Assembly: GCA_028683385.1 (NCBI GenBank)
Contig: JAQUIJ010000005.1
Coordinates: forward strand, 62,001-126,000
DNA: 64,000 nucleotides
Source: Prolixibacteraceae bacterium
GTDB taxonomy: Bacteria; Bacteroidota; Bacteroidia; Bacteroidales; Prolixibacteraceae
Direction: 5' to 3'
Part shown: one piece after another, positions 39,223 to 48,731 of the stretch
Layout: each line of letters opens with the position of its first letter
How positions within the stretch are numbered: position 1 is the stretch's first letter
Translations under genes and position numbers: made by a program
The notes under the pieces: generated by a model
What the model was told of the DNA's origin: nothing
The model's input: only the letters and a program-made list of their open reading frames with translations
Database searches by the model: none

Positions 39223-39948
39223 ATGTTAAATTTAATTTTATTACAGGTTGGCACTAATTTAGCTGAAGCATCAAAACCCATCACAACCGCTGTTCAGCAT
39301 GATGGATTGATGAAAGAACTGATCCAAACTGCATTTAAAAGCGGTCTCGTAATGATACCATTACTCATTTTGACCTTGGTGGCTATTTTTATTTTTTTCG
39401 AACGTTACATCGTTATTTATAGGGCTGGAAGGGTTAACTCAAAACTGATGAAGAATCTGCGGAAACATATTCTGGATGGAAAAATTGATTCGGCATTTCA
39501 TTTGTGCCGCAAAGAGAATACTCCAACATCGCGTATGATTGAAAAAGGCATTTCCAGAATTGGACGATCACTGGCCGATGTAACAACGGCTATTGAAAAC
39601 GTTGGCAATCATGAAATTTCCAGATTGGAAAGACGACTTCCAATATTGGCTACTGTTGTAGGGGCAGCCCCAATGATCGGGATTTTAGGTACCATTGTTG
39701 GAATTATTCAGGCTTTTTATGAAATGGCAAGCTCCGGAAATACAGTTGATCTGACTATGATTACACAAAATGTGTATCAAACATTGGTAACAACGGTTGC
39801 TGGCTTTGTTGTTGGACTCATTGCTTATCTGGCTTACAATATTTTGGTAGCTAGTGTTAAAGGTGCAATATCCAATATAAAATCCGTTACTATTGAGTTT
39901 ATGGATATGCTGAATGAACAGCCAGAATACTCGTCGTTGAAGATATAA
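39223..39948 (+). CDS. exbB: ExbB/TolQ/MotA-type proton-channel protein
   Basis: 241 residues. Three membrane segments are visible: about 45-65 (MIPLLILTLVAIFIFFERYI), about 140-165 (LATVVGAAPMIGILGTIVGII) and about 180-205 (VYQTLVTTVAGFVVGLIAYLAY). The middle APMIGILGTIVGII and TTVAGFVVGLIAY segments carry the conserved residues of the ExbB/TolQ pore. It would pair with an ExbD-like protein and drive a TonB-like protein in the inner membrane using the proton gradient. An ExbD gene is normally next, but here the 117-nt gap to the TonB gene has no room for one. Confidence 0.88.
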   Translation: MLNLILLQVGTNLAEASKPITTAVQHDGLMKELIQTAFKSGLVMIPLLILTLVAIFIFFERYIVIYRAGRVNSKLMKNLRKHILDGKIDSAFHLCRKENTPTSRMIEKGISRIGRSLADVTTAIENVGNHEISRLERRLPILATVVGAAPMIGILGTIVGIIQAFYEMASSGNTVDLTMITQNVYQTLVTTVAGFVVGLIAYLAYNILVASVKGAISNIKSVTIEFMDMLNEQPEYSSLKI

Positions 39949-40077
39949 GTAAACAAGCGATTCGTGCTTTCGTTATAAGAAAGTGGAACGGGATTGTCGA
40001 TGGGAACAGAATAAAAAGAATGGCACTTATGGGATGAGAATGCATCGTATTCCAATACATTTATACAGTTGTTTTTC

Positions 40078-40992
40078 ATGAAATACATTTCAGAACATAG
40101 AACAGGATTGATTGGAACACTGGTTACTCATGGTGTGATCTTAATCTTTTTATTGTATTTTGGAATTCTCATTACCAAACCAGCCACGCCTCCTTTTGAA
40201 GAAGGCATTCTGGTTAATTTTGGAGATTCAGAGACTGGCCTTGGCCTTGAAGAACCCGCGCCAGGTGAGCGCGAACCCTCCGTGAAACCAATCGAATCTG
40301 CTTCTGAAAAGGTTGTTTTACCGCCTCCTCCTTCTAAAAAAGTTTCTTCTCCCGATGATGATCCGATAGTTACGCAGGATGTTGAAAAAACGGTCGCCGT
40401 TAAAACGCCAAAGAAGAAGGCTGTTGAGAAAGTGATTGATCCTGAAAAACAACGGTTGGCCGAAGAGGAAAGGTTGCAAAAGGCCGAACAGCTCCGACAA
40501 CAAAAGGAGGAACAGCAACGTTTGGCACAAGCCGCAGCCGAGCAACGTAAAATTGGCGAAATAAACAGTCGGGCCAAGAATGTGTTTGGTGGTGGCGGAA
40601 AGGGTAGTCCCGACTCGAAAAGTACCAGTCAGGGAATAACTTATGGTACCGGAAATCAGGGTGTTCCTCAGGGGTCGGCTAATGCTGAACGGTATGGTCC
40701 GGGCGGTGGAATTGGCAATGGAGTTTCTTTTAGTTTAGATGGGCGCACCTCTCAGTCGTTGCCCAAGCCTCGTTATCCGGGTAACGAAGAAGGTGTTGTT
40801 GTTGTACAGGTGACTGTTAATAAATCGGGTCAGGTAACAAAGGCCGAAGCTGGTGTTAGAGGATCGAATACTGCCGATCCTGAATTGATTTCAGCTGCGA
40901 AGAAGGCTGCGCTTCAGGCCAAATTTAATGTCGATAACAATGCTCCTGCATATCAAACCGGCACAATTACTTACCGCTTTGTGTTGGATTAA
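40078..40992 (+). CDS. TonB/TolA-like energy transducer
   Basis: 304 residues from the ATG (an in-frame TTG at 40069 exists). A single N-terminal membrane anchor (LIGTLVTHGVILIFLLYFGIL) is followed by an acidic/proline stretch, a long Glu/Lys/Arg/Gln-rich helical linker of TolA type (EKQRLAEEERLQKAEQLRQQ, 120-170), a Gly-rich segment and a C-terminal TonB-like domain (LPKPRYPGNEEGVVVVQVTVNKSGQVTKAEAGVRG). It should sit in the inner membrane and reach across the periplasm to an outer-membrane receptor. ExbB is 130 nt upstream. Confidence 0.85.
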   Translation: MKYISEHRTGLIGTLVTHGVILIFLLYFGILITKPATPPFEEGILVNFGDSETGLGLEEPAPGEREPSVKPIESASEKVVLPPPPSKKVSSPDDDPIVTQDVEKTVAVKTPKKKAVEKVIDPEKQRLAEEERLQKAEQLRQQKEEQQRLAQAAAEQRKIGEINSRAKNVFGGGGKGSPDSKSTSQGITYGTGNQGVPQGSANAERYGPGGGIGNGVSFSLDGRTSQSLPKPRYPGNEEGVVVVQVTVNKSGQVTKAEAGVRGSNTADPELISAAKKAALQAKFNVDNNAPAYQTGTITYRFVLD

Positions 40993-41101
40993 AAGCTCCA
41001 TATTTCATTTTACAATATTCTGTGTTTTTCTGTTTGATCTCATTCTGCAGTAGTCTGGTATGGCAAAAAAGTTTGGGTTTTTATGTGGTGAAAAACAAAA
41101 A

Positions 41102-41139
41102 AAAGCAAGCACCCCGGTTTTACCCGAAATGCTTGCTTT
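41102..41139 (-). terminator. Terminator of the Gfo/Idh/MocA gene
   Basis: AAAGCAAGCA (41102-41111) pairs with TGCTTGCTTT (41130-41139), an 18-nt loop between. On the minus strand TTTTTGTTTTTC follows. It is 24 nt past the stop. Confidence 0.8.
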
Positions 41140-41162
41140 AGATTTTGAAGATATCGCTTCAG

Positions 41163-42491
41163 CTACACCAAAGTATAGCCCGAGCGGTATTCGTAATGCA
41201 TGAGTTTAGTAGCAGCGCCATCGGCATCATCAATAAATTCTTCTTTTATTGGATCCCATTTAACTGTACGTTTCAGTTCGCAGGCAATGTTTCCCAGATT
41301 ACAAACGGTGCAACTGCTATGTCCGATTTCAACCGGAACAACCGGATCCTTGCGTTCGCGAACGGCTTCGATGAAATTCACCTGGTGTGGAATCTTGTTT
41401 TCGTAAGGAACATCTGCGGCTTCTTGCTTCGCTGGTGGAGGTAAAAATTTATCATCAGAAGCCTTGAAATGTTCACGCGATACTTCAATCCATCCATCTT
41501 TTCCCGTGAATTTTACCCCTTTGGTATTCGCTTCATCAAATGGCTCCGAAGTCATAACCACGCCATTGGCATATTTGAATTCCATGTATTGAGTGCCGTC
41601 GCCGATAGGAGAAGCTTCAACTGGACCGTTTTTGTCCATTCCAAGACCCCATTGGGCAATGTCGAACATATGAGCGCCCCAGTCGGTCGTGAAACCGCCG
41701 CCCATTCCTTTATACCAGCGCCAGGCACCCCAGTATTCTTCGTCCTTGTCCGGATCAACAGTAATCGGTGGATCTAATTCTTTGTTGTATGGAACCGGAC
41801 TTGGAAGCGATCCCTGCCAGAGGTCCCAATTCAGATCGGCTGGCACAGTTTCAACTGCAAGATCGAATGGTCGTGGTGGAGCGCCAACGTAAGCATTCAC
41901 TTTCTCGATTTGACCAAGTGCGCCCGATTGTACCAATTTTACGGCGTGTTGGAAATTTGGGTCAGAACGTTGTTGGCTGCCAATAGCAAGTATTCGGTTC
42001 GTCTCGCGAACTACGCGGCGTAATTCCTGACCTTCTTTAATCGTGAAAGTCATAGGTTTTTCGAGGTAGACATCTTTGCCTGCTTTACATGCGGCAATGG
42101 CGATGCGGGCGTGCGAATGGTCAGGAACAGCAATCACCACAGCATCAATATCAGGGCGTGCCAATAATTCCTCGAATTTTTCGTAAGTGGCAACTTCAAC
42201 TTGTATTTTAGCTTTTGTATAGAAGTTGTTTACCCGTTTTTCGAAACGCTTACGTTTTACGCCATATACATCGCAGCCCGCAACAACCCGAATGCCAGGG
42301 ATTGATATGAATCCGCTAAGCAAGAACATGGATTGACGCCCCATGCCAATAAATCCCAGCTTCAATGGATTCTCTGTTGTTTTTTGTTTACATGCAGCCA
42401 ACGACGAGAACATTGCTACACCTGCAACGCCAATGGCGGCAGTACCAAGAAAATGACGTCTTGTGACGCCTTTTTTAAATTGATTCTCCAT
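41163..42491 (-). CDS. Tat-exported Gfo/Idh/MocA-family oxidoreductase
   Basis: 442 residues. The N-terminus TRRHFLGTAAIGVAGVAMFSSLAAC combines a twin-arginine motif with a lipobox Cys, so the protein is folded with its cofactor and exported as a lipoprotein. The Rossmann motif is GFIGMGRQSMFL, and YLEKPMTF (EKP motif) carries the catalytic Lys region. The C-terminal domain has WGAHMFDIAQWGLG. It oxidises or reduces a sugar or inositol-like substrate with NAD(P), but the substrate is unknown. Exported members of this family are common in Bacteroidota. Single gene with its own terminator. Confidence 0.9.
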   Translation of the reverse strand: MENQFKKGVTRRHFLGTAAIGVAGVAMFSSLAACKQKTTENPLKLGFIGMGRQSMFLLSGFISIPGIRVVAGCDVYGVKRKRFEKRVNNFYTKAKIQVEVATYEKFEELLARPDIDAVVIAVPDHSHARIAIAACKAGKDVYLEKPMTFTIKEGQELRRVVRETNRILAIGSQQRSDPNFQHAVKLVQSGALGQIEKVNAYVGAPPRPFDLAVETVPADLNWDLWQGSLPSPVPYNKELDPPITVDPDKDEEYWGAWRWYKGMGGGFTTDWGAHMFDIAQWGLGMDKNGPVEASPIGDGTQYMEFKYANGVVMTSEPFDEANTKGVKFTGKDGWIEVSREHFKASDDKFLPPPAKQEAADVPYENKIPHQVNFIEAVRERKDPVVPVEIGHSSCTVCNLGNIACELKRTVKWDPIKEEFIDDADGAATKLMHYEYRSGYTLV

Positions 42492-42767
42492 GTGAATAAA
42501 TTGAATATTTTAGTTGATGTAAAGGTTTGTGATGGTAAAAATACCGATTTGACTTTTTTTATCAAAATGAATAATCACCAAACACCATTTTCTTTGAGAT
42601 TAATGTGCTTTTATATTCTTGAAATACAAAATCATTTCTTTACGGTTGTGAACAAATATGTATAACGACAGTTTTTATGAAGAATTACAATCGGATTAAA
42701 AAACATTGTTTTTTGTTATTTTTTGCTGAATACATACTTTTTTTTTTGATTTTTGTGACGCATTGAA

Positions 42768-43829
42768 ATGACCAAATCTATGGATGAATATATAAATCTG
42801 CTCAAATCATTAATTTCAGTTTCGTCTCTTAGCCGGAACGAACAAGACGCCGCCCAGATAATTCGCAGTTTTTTAATTGAATCAAACGTGAAATTCGATT
42901 CTCAGGTCAATAATACCTGGGTTAGAAATCAATTTTGGAAAGAGGGGCTTCCAGTTGTTTTACTCAATTCGCATATCGATACCGTTAAACCAGCAAGTGG
43001 ATACACGCGTAATCCTTTTTCTCCGGATGTTGAAGATGGAATTTTATATGGACTTGGAAGCAACGATGCCGGTGGTTCGTTGGTAACGTTGTTGGCTGTT
43101 TTTATGCATTTTAATTCGATGGAGAATCTTCCATTTAATTTAATTTATGCAGCTACTGCCGAAGAGGAAATATCGGGAACGAATGGATTGGAAAGTATCT
43201 TGAGTGAGTTGGGTACATTGGATTTGGCCGTTGTTGGCGAGCCAACCCGAATGCAGATGGCTATTGCTGAAAAAGGACTGATGGTTTTGGATTGTACTGC
43301 TCATGGAAAGTCAGGACATGCTGCTCGTGAAGAAGGCGAAAATGCGATTTATAAAGCCATTTCTGATATTGAAAAAATACGGAATTATAAATTTGGAAAA
43401 GTTTCGGATATTCTGGGAGCAGTAAAAATGACTGTAACAATCATAAATTCCGGAAGTCAGCATAATGTGGTTCCGGATCTGTGTTCATTTACAGTTGATG
43501 TGCGCACGAATGAGTTCTATTCGAATCAAAAGGCATGTGATATAATAACTGAGCTCGTTGATGCCGATGTGGTGCCACGGTCGTTCAGGCTAAATTCTTC
43601 AGGAATTCCTGTTGCACATCCGATTGTTCAGCGAGGAATAAGTTTGGGACTGAACTATTATGGTTCGCCAACTACTTCTGATCAGGCAGTAATTCCATTC
43701 CCTTCAGTAAAAATTGGGCCAGGAGATAGTGCCCGCTCGCATACTGCCGATGAATATATCCTGATTTCCGAAATGGAAGAAGGGTTTCAGATTTACGTCG
43801 ATTTATTAACAAATCTTCAATTGAGATAA
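42768..43829 (+). CDS. M20-family metallohydrolase (ArgE/DapE-like)
   Basis: 353 residues. Metal-site motifs are NSHIDTVKP (His ligand, Asp), GLGSNDAGGS (bridging Asp) and ATAEEEISG (catalytic Glu and ligand). A dimerisation insert (about 170-280) with GHAAREEGENAIYKA is typical of ArgE/DapE deacylases. It probably removes an acyl group from an amino-acid derivative; acetylornithine, acetylcitrulline or succinyl-DAP are candidates, but no arginine or lysine pathway gene is adjacent. No signal peptide. Convergent with the amt1 gene. Confidence 0.85.
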   Translation: MTKSMDEYINLLKSLISVSSLSRNEQDAAQIIRSFLIESNVKFDSQVNNTWVRNQFWKEGLPVVLLNSHIDTVKPASGYTRNPFSPDVEDGILYGLGSNDAGGSLVTLLAVFMHFNSMENLPFNLIYAATAEEEISGTNGLESILSELGTLDLAVVGEPTRMQMAIAEKGLMVLDCTAHGKSGHAAREEGENAIYKAISDIEKIRNYKFGKVSDILGAVKMTVTIINSGSQHNVVPDLCSFTVDVRTNEFYSNQKACDIITELVDADVVPRSFRLNSSGIPVAHPIVQRGISLGLNYYGSPTTSDQAVIPFPSVKIGPGDSARSHTADEYILISEMEEGFQIYVDLLTNLQLR

Positions 43830-43835
43830 AAAGAA

Positions 43836-43863
43836 GAGAGACCTGTCCCCCAACAGGTCTCTC
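43836..43863 (-). terminator. Terminator of the first amt cassette
   Basis: GAGAGACCTGT pairs with ACAGGTCTCTC (11 bp, 6-nt loop CCCCCA). On the minus strand TTCTTTTTATC follows. Its core CTGTCCCCCAACAG also occurs in the hairpin after amt3 and, with one change, in the one after amt2. Confidence 0.8.
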
Positions 43864-43949
43864 ACTGAGTGCTTCAGAAAATCTTCTGAAGCGAGAACTA
43901 TATAATCGAACTAAACTTTACGAAATCGTATCGATAAAACCCACTGAAA

Positions 43950-45305
43950 TTAATCTTCGGCTAATGCCATTTCGTTGTGTTGGGTAATATCGAGACCTGC
44001 AATTTCTTCTTTTTGAGATGCACGAATACCAACCGTTTTATCAACAATTTTAAAGAGGATAAAAGTCATCACTCCTGAAAATACCATCGTTGTAACAGTC
44101 GCAACCAGTTGAATCCAGAGTTGTTTTGGATTTCCGTAAAACAAACCGCTGTATGAAGACTGGATGGCCGGAGTCGCCAGGAATCCAGTTAAAAGCGCAC
44201 CAAGAATACCACCAATTCCATGAACTCCAAAAGCATCGAGCGAGTCGTCGTAGCCAAATTTGTGTTTTACCACCGATACCATAAAGAAACAAACCAGGGC
44301 AACAATAACACCTATTACAACAGCGCCCAATACTCCAACAAATCCGGCGGCTGGCGTAATGGCTACCAGTCCGGCAACAGCGCCAGTACAAATACCAATT
44401 ACTGTCGGTTTCCCGTTGATTGTCCAATCTAAAAGTACCCATGTAAATGCTGCGGTAGCGGTTGCAACGTGGGTTGAAAGGAATGCGCTGATGGCTAATC
44501 CATCGGCAGCTAAACCACTTCCGGCGTTAAAACCGAACCAGCCAAACCAAAGTAAAGCGGCACCAATAACAACCAGAGGAATGTTGTGGGGAGCGGTTGG
44601 ATGGTTATTGTAATTTCTTCTCGAACCAATCATGAGTGTCATAACGAGGGCGGCAATACCAGCATTGATATGAACTACGGTTCCTCCGGCGAAATCGAGT
44701 GCCCCCATTTTAAATAACCAACCATCGGCTGACCAAACCCAATGTGCAACTGGGTTATATACAAAAATTGCCCATAGTACCGAGAAGATCAGAAAGCCTT
44801 TAAATTTGATGCGTTCGGCATAAGCACCAATAATAAGAGCTGGTGTAATTACCGCAAACATGCATTGGAACATTACAAATAAAAGGTGTGGAATGCGTGC
44901 TGTAGCTTGCGAAATGTAATATGGACTCACATCATTAATTCCAATTCCATTCAGAAATGCCCAGTCGAAACCTCCAATGAAAGGGGCAAGTACTCCTGTT
45001 GACGAACTAAAAGAAAGGCTGTATCCAAAAAACACCCATTCCAGAGTAATAACTGCAGTTAGAATAAAACACTGCATTAAAATGTTAAGAACGTTTTTCT
45101 GACGAACTAAACCACCGTAAAATAAGGCAAGCCCAGGGATTGTCATCAGCATTACCAGTGCGGTAGCCATAATCATCCATGCGGTATTTCCAAAATCGAT
45201 GTATGGAACTGATGCCGGCACTGTAGTTGCCGTAATTTCCTGCGCAAAAATTATGTTGGGAGCCACTACTGCCAGTAGTGCAATTCCTATGTATTTAAAT
45301 TTCAT
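43950..45305 (-). CDS. amt: Ammonium transporter, Amt family (AmtB type) with signal peptide
   Basis: 451 residues. A cleavable N-terminal signal (MKFKYIGIALLAVVAPNIIFAQ) precedes eleven membrane helices. The twin pore histidines are in GGTVVHINAGIAALV and GVHGIGGILGALL. The pore region WMIMATALVMLMTIPGLALFYGGLVRQKN is canonical. Like E. coli AmtB, it should move ammonium into the cell in a trimer gated by a P-II protein. It is the third of three amt genes here and the most AmtB-like. glnK1 lies 21 nt upstream. Confidence 0.93.
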   Translation of the reverse strand: MKFKYIGIALLAVVAPNIIFAQEITATTVPASVPYIDFGNTAWMIMATALVMLMTIPGLALFYGGLVRQKNVLNILMQCFILTAVITLEWVFFGYSLSFSSSTGVLAPFIGGFDWAFLNGIGINDVSPYYISQATARIPHLLFVMFQCMFAVITPALIIGAYAERIKFKGFLIFSVLWAIFVYNPVAHWVWSADGWLFKMGALDFAGGTVVHINAGIAALVMTLMIGSRRNYNNHPTAPHNIPLVVIGAALLWFGWFGFNAGSGLAADGLAISAFLSTHVATATAAFTWVLLDWTINGKPTVIGICTGAVAGLVAITPAAGFVGVLGAVVIGVIVALVCFFMVSVVKHKFGYDDSLDAFGVHGIGGILGALLTGFLATPAIQSSYSGLFYGNPKQLWIQLVATVTTMVFSGVMTFILFKIVDKTVGIRASQKEEIAGLDITQHNEMALAED

Positions 45306-45326
45306 TTGCTTTTCGGGATAAGGGAG

Positions 45327-45671
45327 TTATTTGTTGTAAAGTGATTCGTCGCCACGATCTTTGGTGCGAATTCGAATCGATTCGTTGATGTCACTAACGA
45401 AAATCCGTCCATCGCCGCTTTCCCCTGTATAGGCTGATTCGAGAATAGCGTTGATCGATTTTTCAAGATTTTGGTCGCGTACAACAAAGGTGATATAAAT
45501 CCGTGCTACCGAATTTACGTCATAAGCAATGCCTCTAAAGATAAGTCCCTGGCGTGCAGTGCCCTGTCCTTTAACTTCCCACCAAGACAGAAAATCAATG
45601 TCAGCTTCATGAAGAGCTGCGCGTACTTCTTCAAACTTCGTTTTTCTAACGATGGCTTCAATTTTCTTCAT
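45327..45671 (-). CDS. glnK: P-II family nitrogen regulator 1 (GlnK type)
   Basis: 114 residues, the P-II fold. MKKIEAIVRKTKFEEVRAALHEADIDF starts it and IRIRTKDRGDESLYNK ends it (C-loop). The T-loop reads GQGTARQGLIFRGIAYDV: Tyr aligned to E. coli Tyr51 is kept, but Gln39 is not at its place (Thr/Ala) and the Tyr46 equivalent is Phe. It should bind ATP and 2-oxoglutarate as a trimer and block the amt1 channel. The amt1 start is 21 nt downstream. Confidence 0.92.
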   Translation of the reverse strand: MKKIEAIVRKTKFEEVRAALHEADIDFLSWWEVKGQGTARQGLIFRGIAYDVNSVARIYITFVVRDQNLEKSINAILESAYTGESGDGRIFVSDINESIRIRTKDRGDESLYNK

Positions 45672-45698
45672 AACAATTAAATTTTGTGTTTCTAAAAA

Positions 45699-45719
45699 TC
45701 AGGAATGGGTAGTTCCTGA
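45699..45719 (-). terminator. Hairpin in the leader of glnK1
   Basis: TCAGGAA (45699-45705) pairs with TTCCTGA (45713-45719), loop TGGGTAG. On the minus strand it is followed by TTTTTAG, like an intrinsic terminator. It lies 28 nt before the glnK1 start, so it may be an attenuator or the end of transcripts read through from amt2. Confidence 0.4.
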
Positions 45720-45925
45720 GGGGTTTAAATAATTACATGATTTTAATTTTGTTTTGACAAAAATATTAATAAAAATGAAATGATCTATTTAAAAATGGGG
45801 TATTGCATTTAAAAAATGCTAAAAAATTAACATTAGGTGTATTTTAATGGGGTATGTGTTTAAAATAGTTGTGTATTTTGTTTGTAGTCCCTATTGTTTT
45901 GATGTATGTCCAGATTTTTTAATAA

Positions 45926-45965
45926 AAGAAAGAGGTTTCTGTCCCTCAACAGTCCCCTCTTCTTT
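45926..45965 (-). terminator. Terminator of the second amt cassette (T2)
   Basis: AAAGAAAGAGG...CTGT pairs with ACAG...CCTCTTCTTT, loop CCCTCA. The minus strand continues TTTTATTAAAAAA. It is the second member of the hairpin family found after each amt gene. The neighbouring AACAAACTTAATTGTTGAAG block recurs after amt3. Confidence 0.7.
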
Positions 45966-46011
45966 GAACAACAAACTTAATTGTTGAAGAAAATATCTTT
46001 TGATTGTTTTC

Positions 46012-47586
46012 TTAATGTGATAAAGGTGTTTCAGCGTTTTTGTCCATTTTCATTCCATAATAACCTTCGGTTCCCATTTCTGGTACATCTAATCCATCCA
46101 GTTCATCCTGAGCGCTAACCCTATTTCCAACTATTTTGTCAATTAATTTAAAGACAACCCAGCCAATTGCGCCTACATAAATTATATTTGTGGCAACCCC
46201 AATAAGTTGAGCAAAGAACTGAGAAGCATCTCCATAGAATAATCCTTTAACGGTACCAGAAACACCATTCCATCCGTCACCGTATGATCCGTCAGCAAAA
46301 AGTCCTAAAGCAATAACACCCCAAGCACCATTTACTCCGTGAACGGCTACAGCACCCACAGGATCGTCAACTTTAAGTTTTTTCTCAATAAAGAACGCTG
46401 CTTCGATTACTAATATTCCGGCAATTAAACCGATAAGAGCTGCTGATTGCACAGTAATAAATGCACAAGGAGCGGTAATAGCAACCAATCCGGCTAGCAT
46501 ACCGTTGATCATCATAGAAGGATCTGGCTTTTTTGTTTTGAAAAACCACATATAACACATCGAAGCAAATGCACCAGTTGCTGAAGCAATCATTGTGTTT
46601 ACTGCAATAACACTGATTCTTAAGTCACCACCGGCTAATGTTGATCCCGGATTAAAACCAAACCAACCGAATGCAAGGATGAAACAACCAATAACAGCCA
46701 TCGGAAGATTGTGACCTGGAATTGCATTTGGGGAACCATCTCTATTGTATTTTCCTAAGCGAGGACCGATCATGGCAGCACCAACAAATGCAAGTACACC
46801 ACCAGTCATATGAACAACAGCAGAACCAGCAAAGTCAACAGTACCGTGTCCTAAACCAAAGTTGCTACCAAGCGTAGCTAACCAGCCACCGCCCCATACC
46901 CAGTTCCCGAAAATTGGGTAAATAATAGCCCCTACAATAATACCGTATATTGCGAAAGATGAAAATTTCCAACGTTCAGCCATTGATCCAGTTGGGATTG
47001 TAGCAGTTGTATCCATGAACACCATTTGGAAAAGGAATAACCCAAAGATTGCTACGTCATAAGATTTGCCACCGGCCAGAAAGAATCCAGTCATACCAAA
47101 AAGTCCAAACGAATGGCCAAATAGGTTAATTGTAAATTCATTTGCAAATCCGCCATAGCCGCCTAAGGTTCCTAATGCTCCAATTCCCCCGAACATGATT
47201 GCAAAACCACTGATGAAGAATCCGATCATACCTAAGGCATAAACCATCATGTTCATCGACATGGTGTGTGCGGCATTCTTAGCACGAGTCAATCCAGCTT
47301 CTACCATGGCAAATCCAGCTTGCATAAACATGACCAAAAAGCCGGTTATTAGTAACCATACCATATTTATAGAAACCTTGTTATGTCCAGCTTGATTTGC
47401 GACCTCGCTTAATGTTGGTTGGCCTGGAGTAGCTGCTGTAACATCGTCGGCGGTACCTGTAGTTGCTCCGGTAGGATCAGCTACTTTTTCGGCTGCATAT
47501 AATGAGTCAGAATCAAATAAGCTTACTGTTGGAAGTACCAAGAGGAATAAACTTACTATGGATAATATGATAAATTTTTTATACAT
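46012..47586 (-). CDS. amt: Ammonium transporter 2, Amt family, with long N-terminal leader
   Basis: 524 residues, longer than typical Amt proteins. A signal peptide (MYKKFIILSIVSLFLLVLPTVSLF) is followed by a polar spacer (KVADPTGATTGTADDVTAATPG, about 37-55), then eleven membrane helices. The pore histidines lie in VVHMTGGVLAFVGA and AVHGVNGAWGVIA. Sequence in the pore is closer to amt3 (FMQAGFAMVEAGLTRAKN) than to amt1. It should import ammonium under control of glnK2 33 nt upstream. Confidence 0.92.
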   Translation of the reverse strand: MYKKFIILSIVSLFLLVLPTVSLFDSDSLYAAEKVADPTGATTGTADDVTAATPGQPTLSEVANQAGHNKVSINMVWLLITGFLVMFMQAGFAMVEAGLTRAKNAAHTMSMNMMVYALGMIGFFISGFAIMFGGIGALGTLGGYGGFANEFTINLFGHSFGLFGMTGFFLAGGKSYDVAIFGLFLFQMVFMDTTATIPTGSMAERWKFSSFAIYGIIVGAIIYPIFGNWVWGGGWLATLGSNFGLGHGTVDFAGSAVVHMTGGVLAFVGAAMIGPRLGKYNRDGSPNAIPGHNLPMAVIGCFILAFGWFGFNPGSTLAGGDLRISVIAVNTMIASATGAFASMCYMWFFKTKKPDPSMMINGMLAGLVAITAPCAFITVQSAALIGLIAGILVIEAAFFIEKKLKVDDPVGAVAVHGVNGAWGVIALGLFADGSYGDGWNGVSGTVKGLFYGDASQFFAQLIGVATNIIYVGAIGWVVFKLIDKIVGNRVSAQDELDGLDVPEMGTEGYYGMKMDKNAETPLSH

Positions 47587-47618
47587 GATTTTAAATTTAG
47601 ATTTTTTGAATTTCGTTC

Positions 47619-47972
47619 CTAATCCAGGTTGAACAGTGATGTGTCTCCTGATTCACCGGTTCTGATTCTATATGAATCATTGATGTCCCAAACGAAAATT
47701 TTTCCGTCTCCTACTATCCCAGTTCTGGCAGATTTCAGGATGCAATCTATTGTTTTTTGTAAATTAACATCACGCACCACTATGTTAAGTACTCTTCGTG
47801 GAATATATTCCGTATCAGATACCGTTCCCCGATATACACGTTCCCCTTTATGCAGTTCATTGCCAAGACCTGTAGCATCCCAATAGGATAGAAAATCGAT
47901 ACCTACTTCTTTCAAAGCTGCTTTGACTTCTTCGAACTTTGAAACTCTAATTATTGCTTCAATCTTTTTCAT
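47619..47972 (-). CDS. glnK: P-II family nitrogen regulator 2 (GlnK type)
   Basis: 117 residues, P-II fold from MKKIEAIIRVSKFEEVKAALKEVG to IRTGESGDTSLFNLD. The T-loop (GLGNELHKGERVYRGTVSDTEYI) has Ser aligned to the E. coli uridylylation Tyr51, so UMP modification there should be impossible. The B-loop TGIVGDGKIFVWD is canonical. Partner of amt2, which starts 33 nt downstream. Confidence 0.92.
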   Translation of the reverse strand: MKKIEAIIRVSKFEEVKAALKEVGIDFLSYWDATGLGNELHKGERVYRGTVSDTEYIPRRVLNIVVRDVNLQKTIDCILKSARTGIVGDGKIFVWDINDSYRIRTGESGDTSLFNLD

Positions 47973-48696
47973 TATCAGTTATTTAATGATGTTCTTGTTT
48001 CGTAAAAATAAAAAGTTAGTTTTCATAGATTATGTGTCACCAATACATTGTATTGAATAACATAATAATTGAAATGTATTACAGAAATCTTTCCAGATTA
48101 ATTAATTGGGTGCTTAAACCCAATTGAATTCTGACGAAAAACAATAATAACCTCACAGTCTTCAAATTTAAAATTGAAAATGTGGAAGTATTTGAACTAA
48201 ATATTTCAGATTAAAATGGAAGTTTTTCCAGTAAGTGGAGATGATTATTCTGTATGAGGTACAGAAATGTGTGGCTTCTTCAAAGACAAATAACACTTAT
48301 TTTTTGCAGTAAAAAATGTTATAAGTCCGATTTTATTTGAGTTAGTAAAGTTAGCTGCCATGCCATAAATTACTCCTCAATATTCCGATTCTATTTTCGG
48401 AAAAGTTTTTCTGGATTTTAGCTTTTGCATTGCAGAATGCTAGAATTCCAAAAACAAAGGAGTTTATTCCCTTTCCCATAATAATTAATTTTAGCGTTCA
48501 ACCTATGTTTGTTTTCAAACTAGTTCCTTGTCTAAAAAAATATTTCGGCTTGAAAAATAGTTATCCGAACAATTAATTAAAGATGTAAAAATAGTATATA
48601 AAATACAATTGTGTATTGAAAAATGATGGGTATGTGTGTAAATAAATGATAAAATAACATTATGTAGCTGTTAAAATAAGGGGGTGAAATAAAAAA

Positions 48697-48720
48697 CCAC
48701 ATGATTTTAATTTCATGTGG
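48697..48720 (-). terminator. Second terminator after amt3
   Basis: CCACATGA (48697-48704) pairs with TCATGTGG (48713-48720). On the minus strand it is followed by TTTTTTATTT, so it is the stronger terminator of the amt3 transcript. Confidence 0.8.
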
Positions 48721-48731
48721 CTTCTTTGTGA

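Larger units (their letters stand above)
45672..46011. other. Intergenic region between amt2 and glnK1
   Basis: 340 nt, AT-rich, no gene. It holds the hairpin at 45699-45719, two copies of the G-tract motif (AAAATGGGGTATTGC at 45792 and TTAATGGGGTATGTGT at 45845) and the T2 hairpin at 45926-45965. The glnK1 promoter is probably here, but no exact TAnnTTTG match is evident. Confidence 0.6.

Noticed and set aside
46012-47586. Frame or length error in the long Amt2
   Set aside because: The extra length is an ordinary signal peptide plus polar spacer before a complete eleven-helix Amt; no break is seen.
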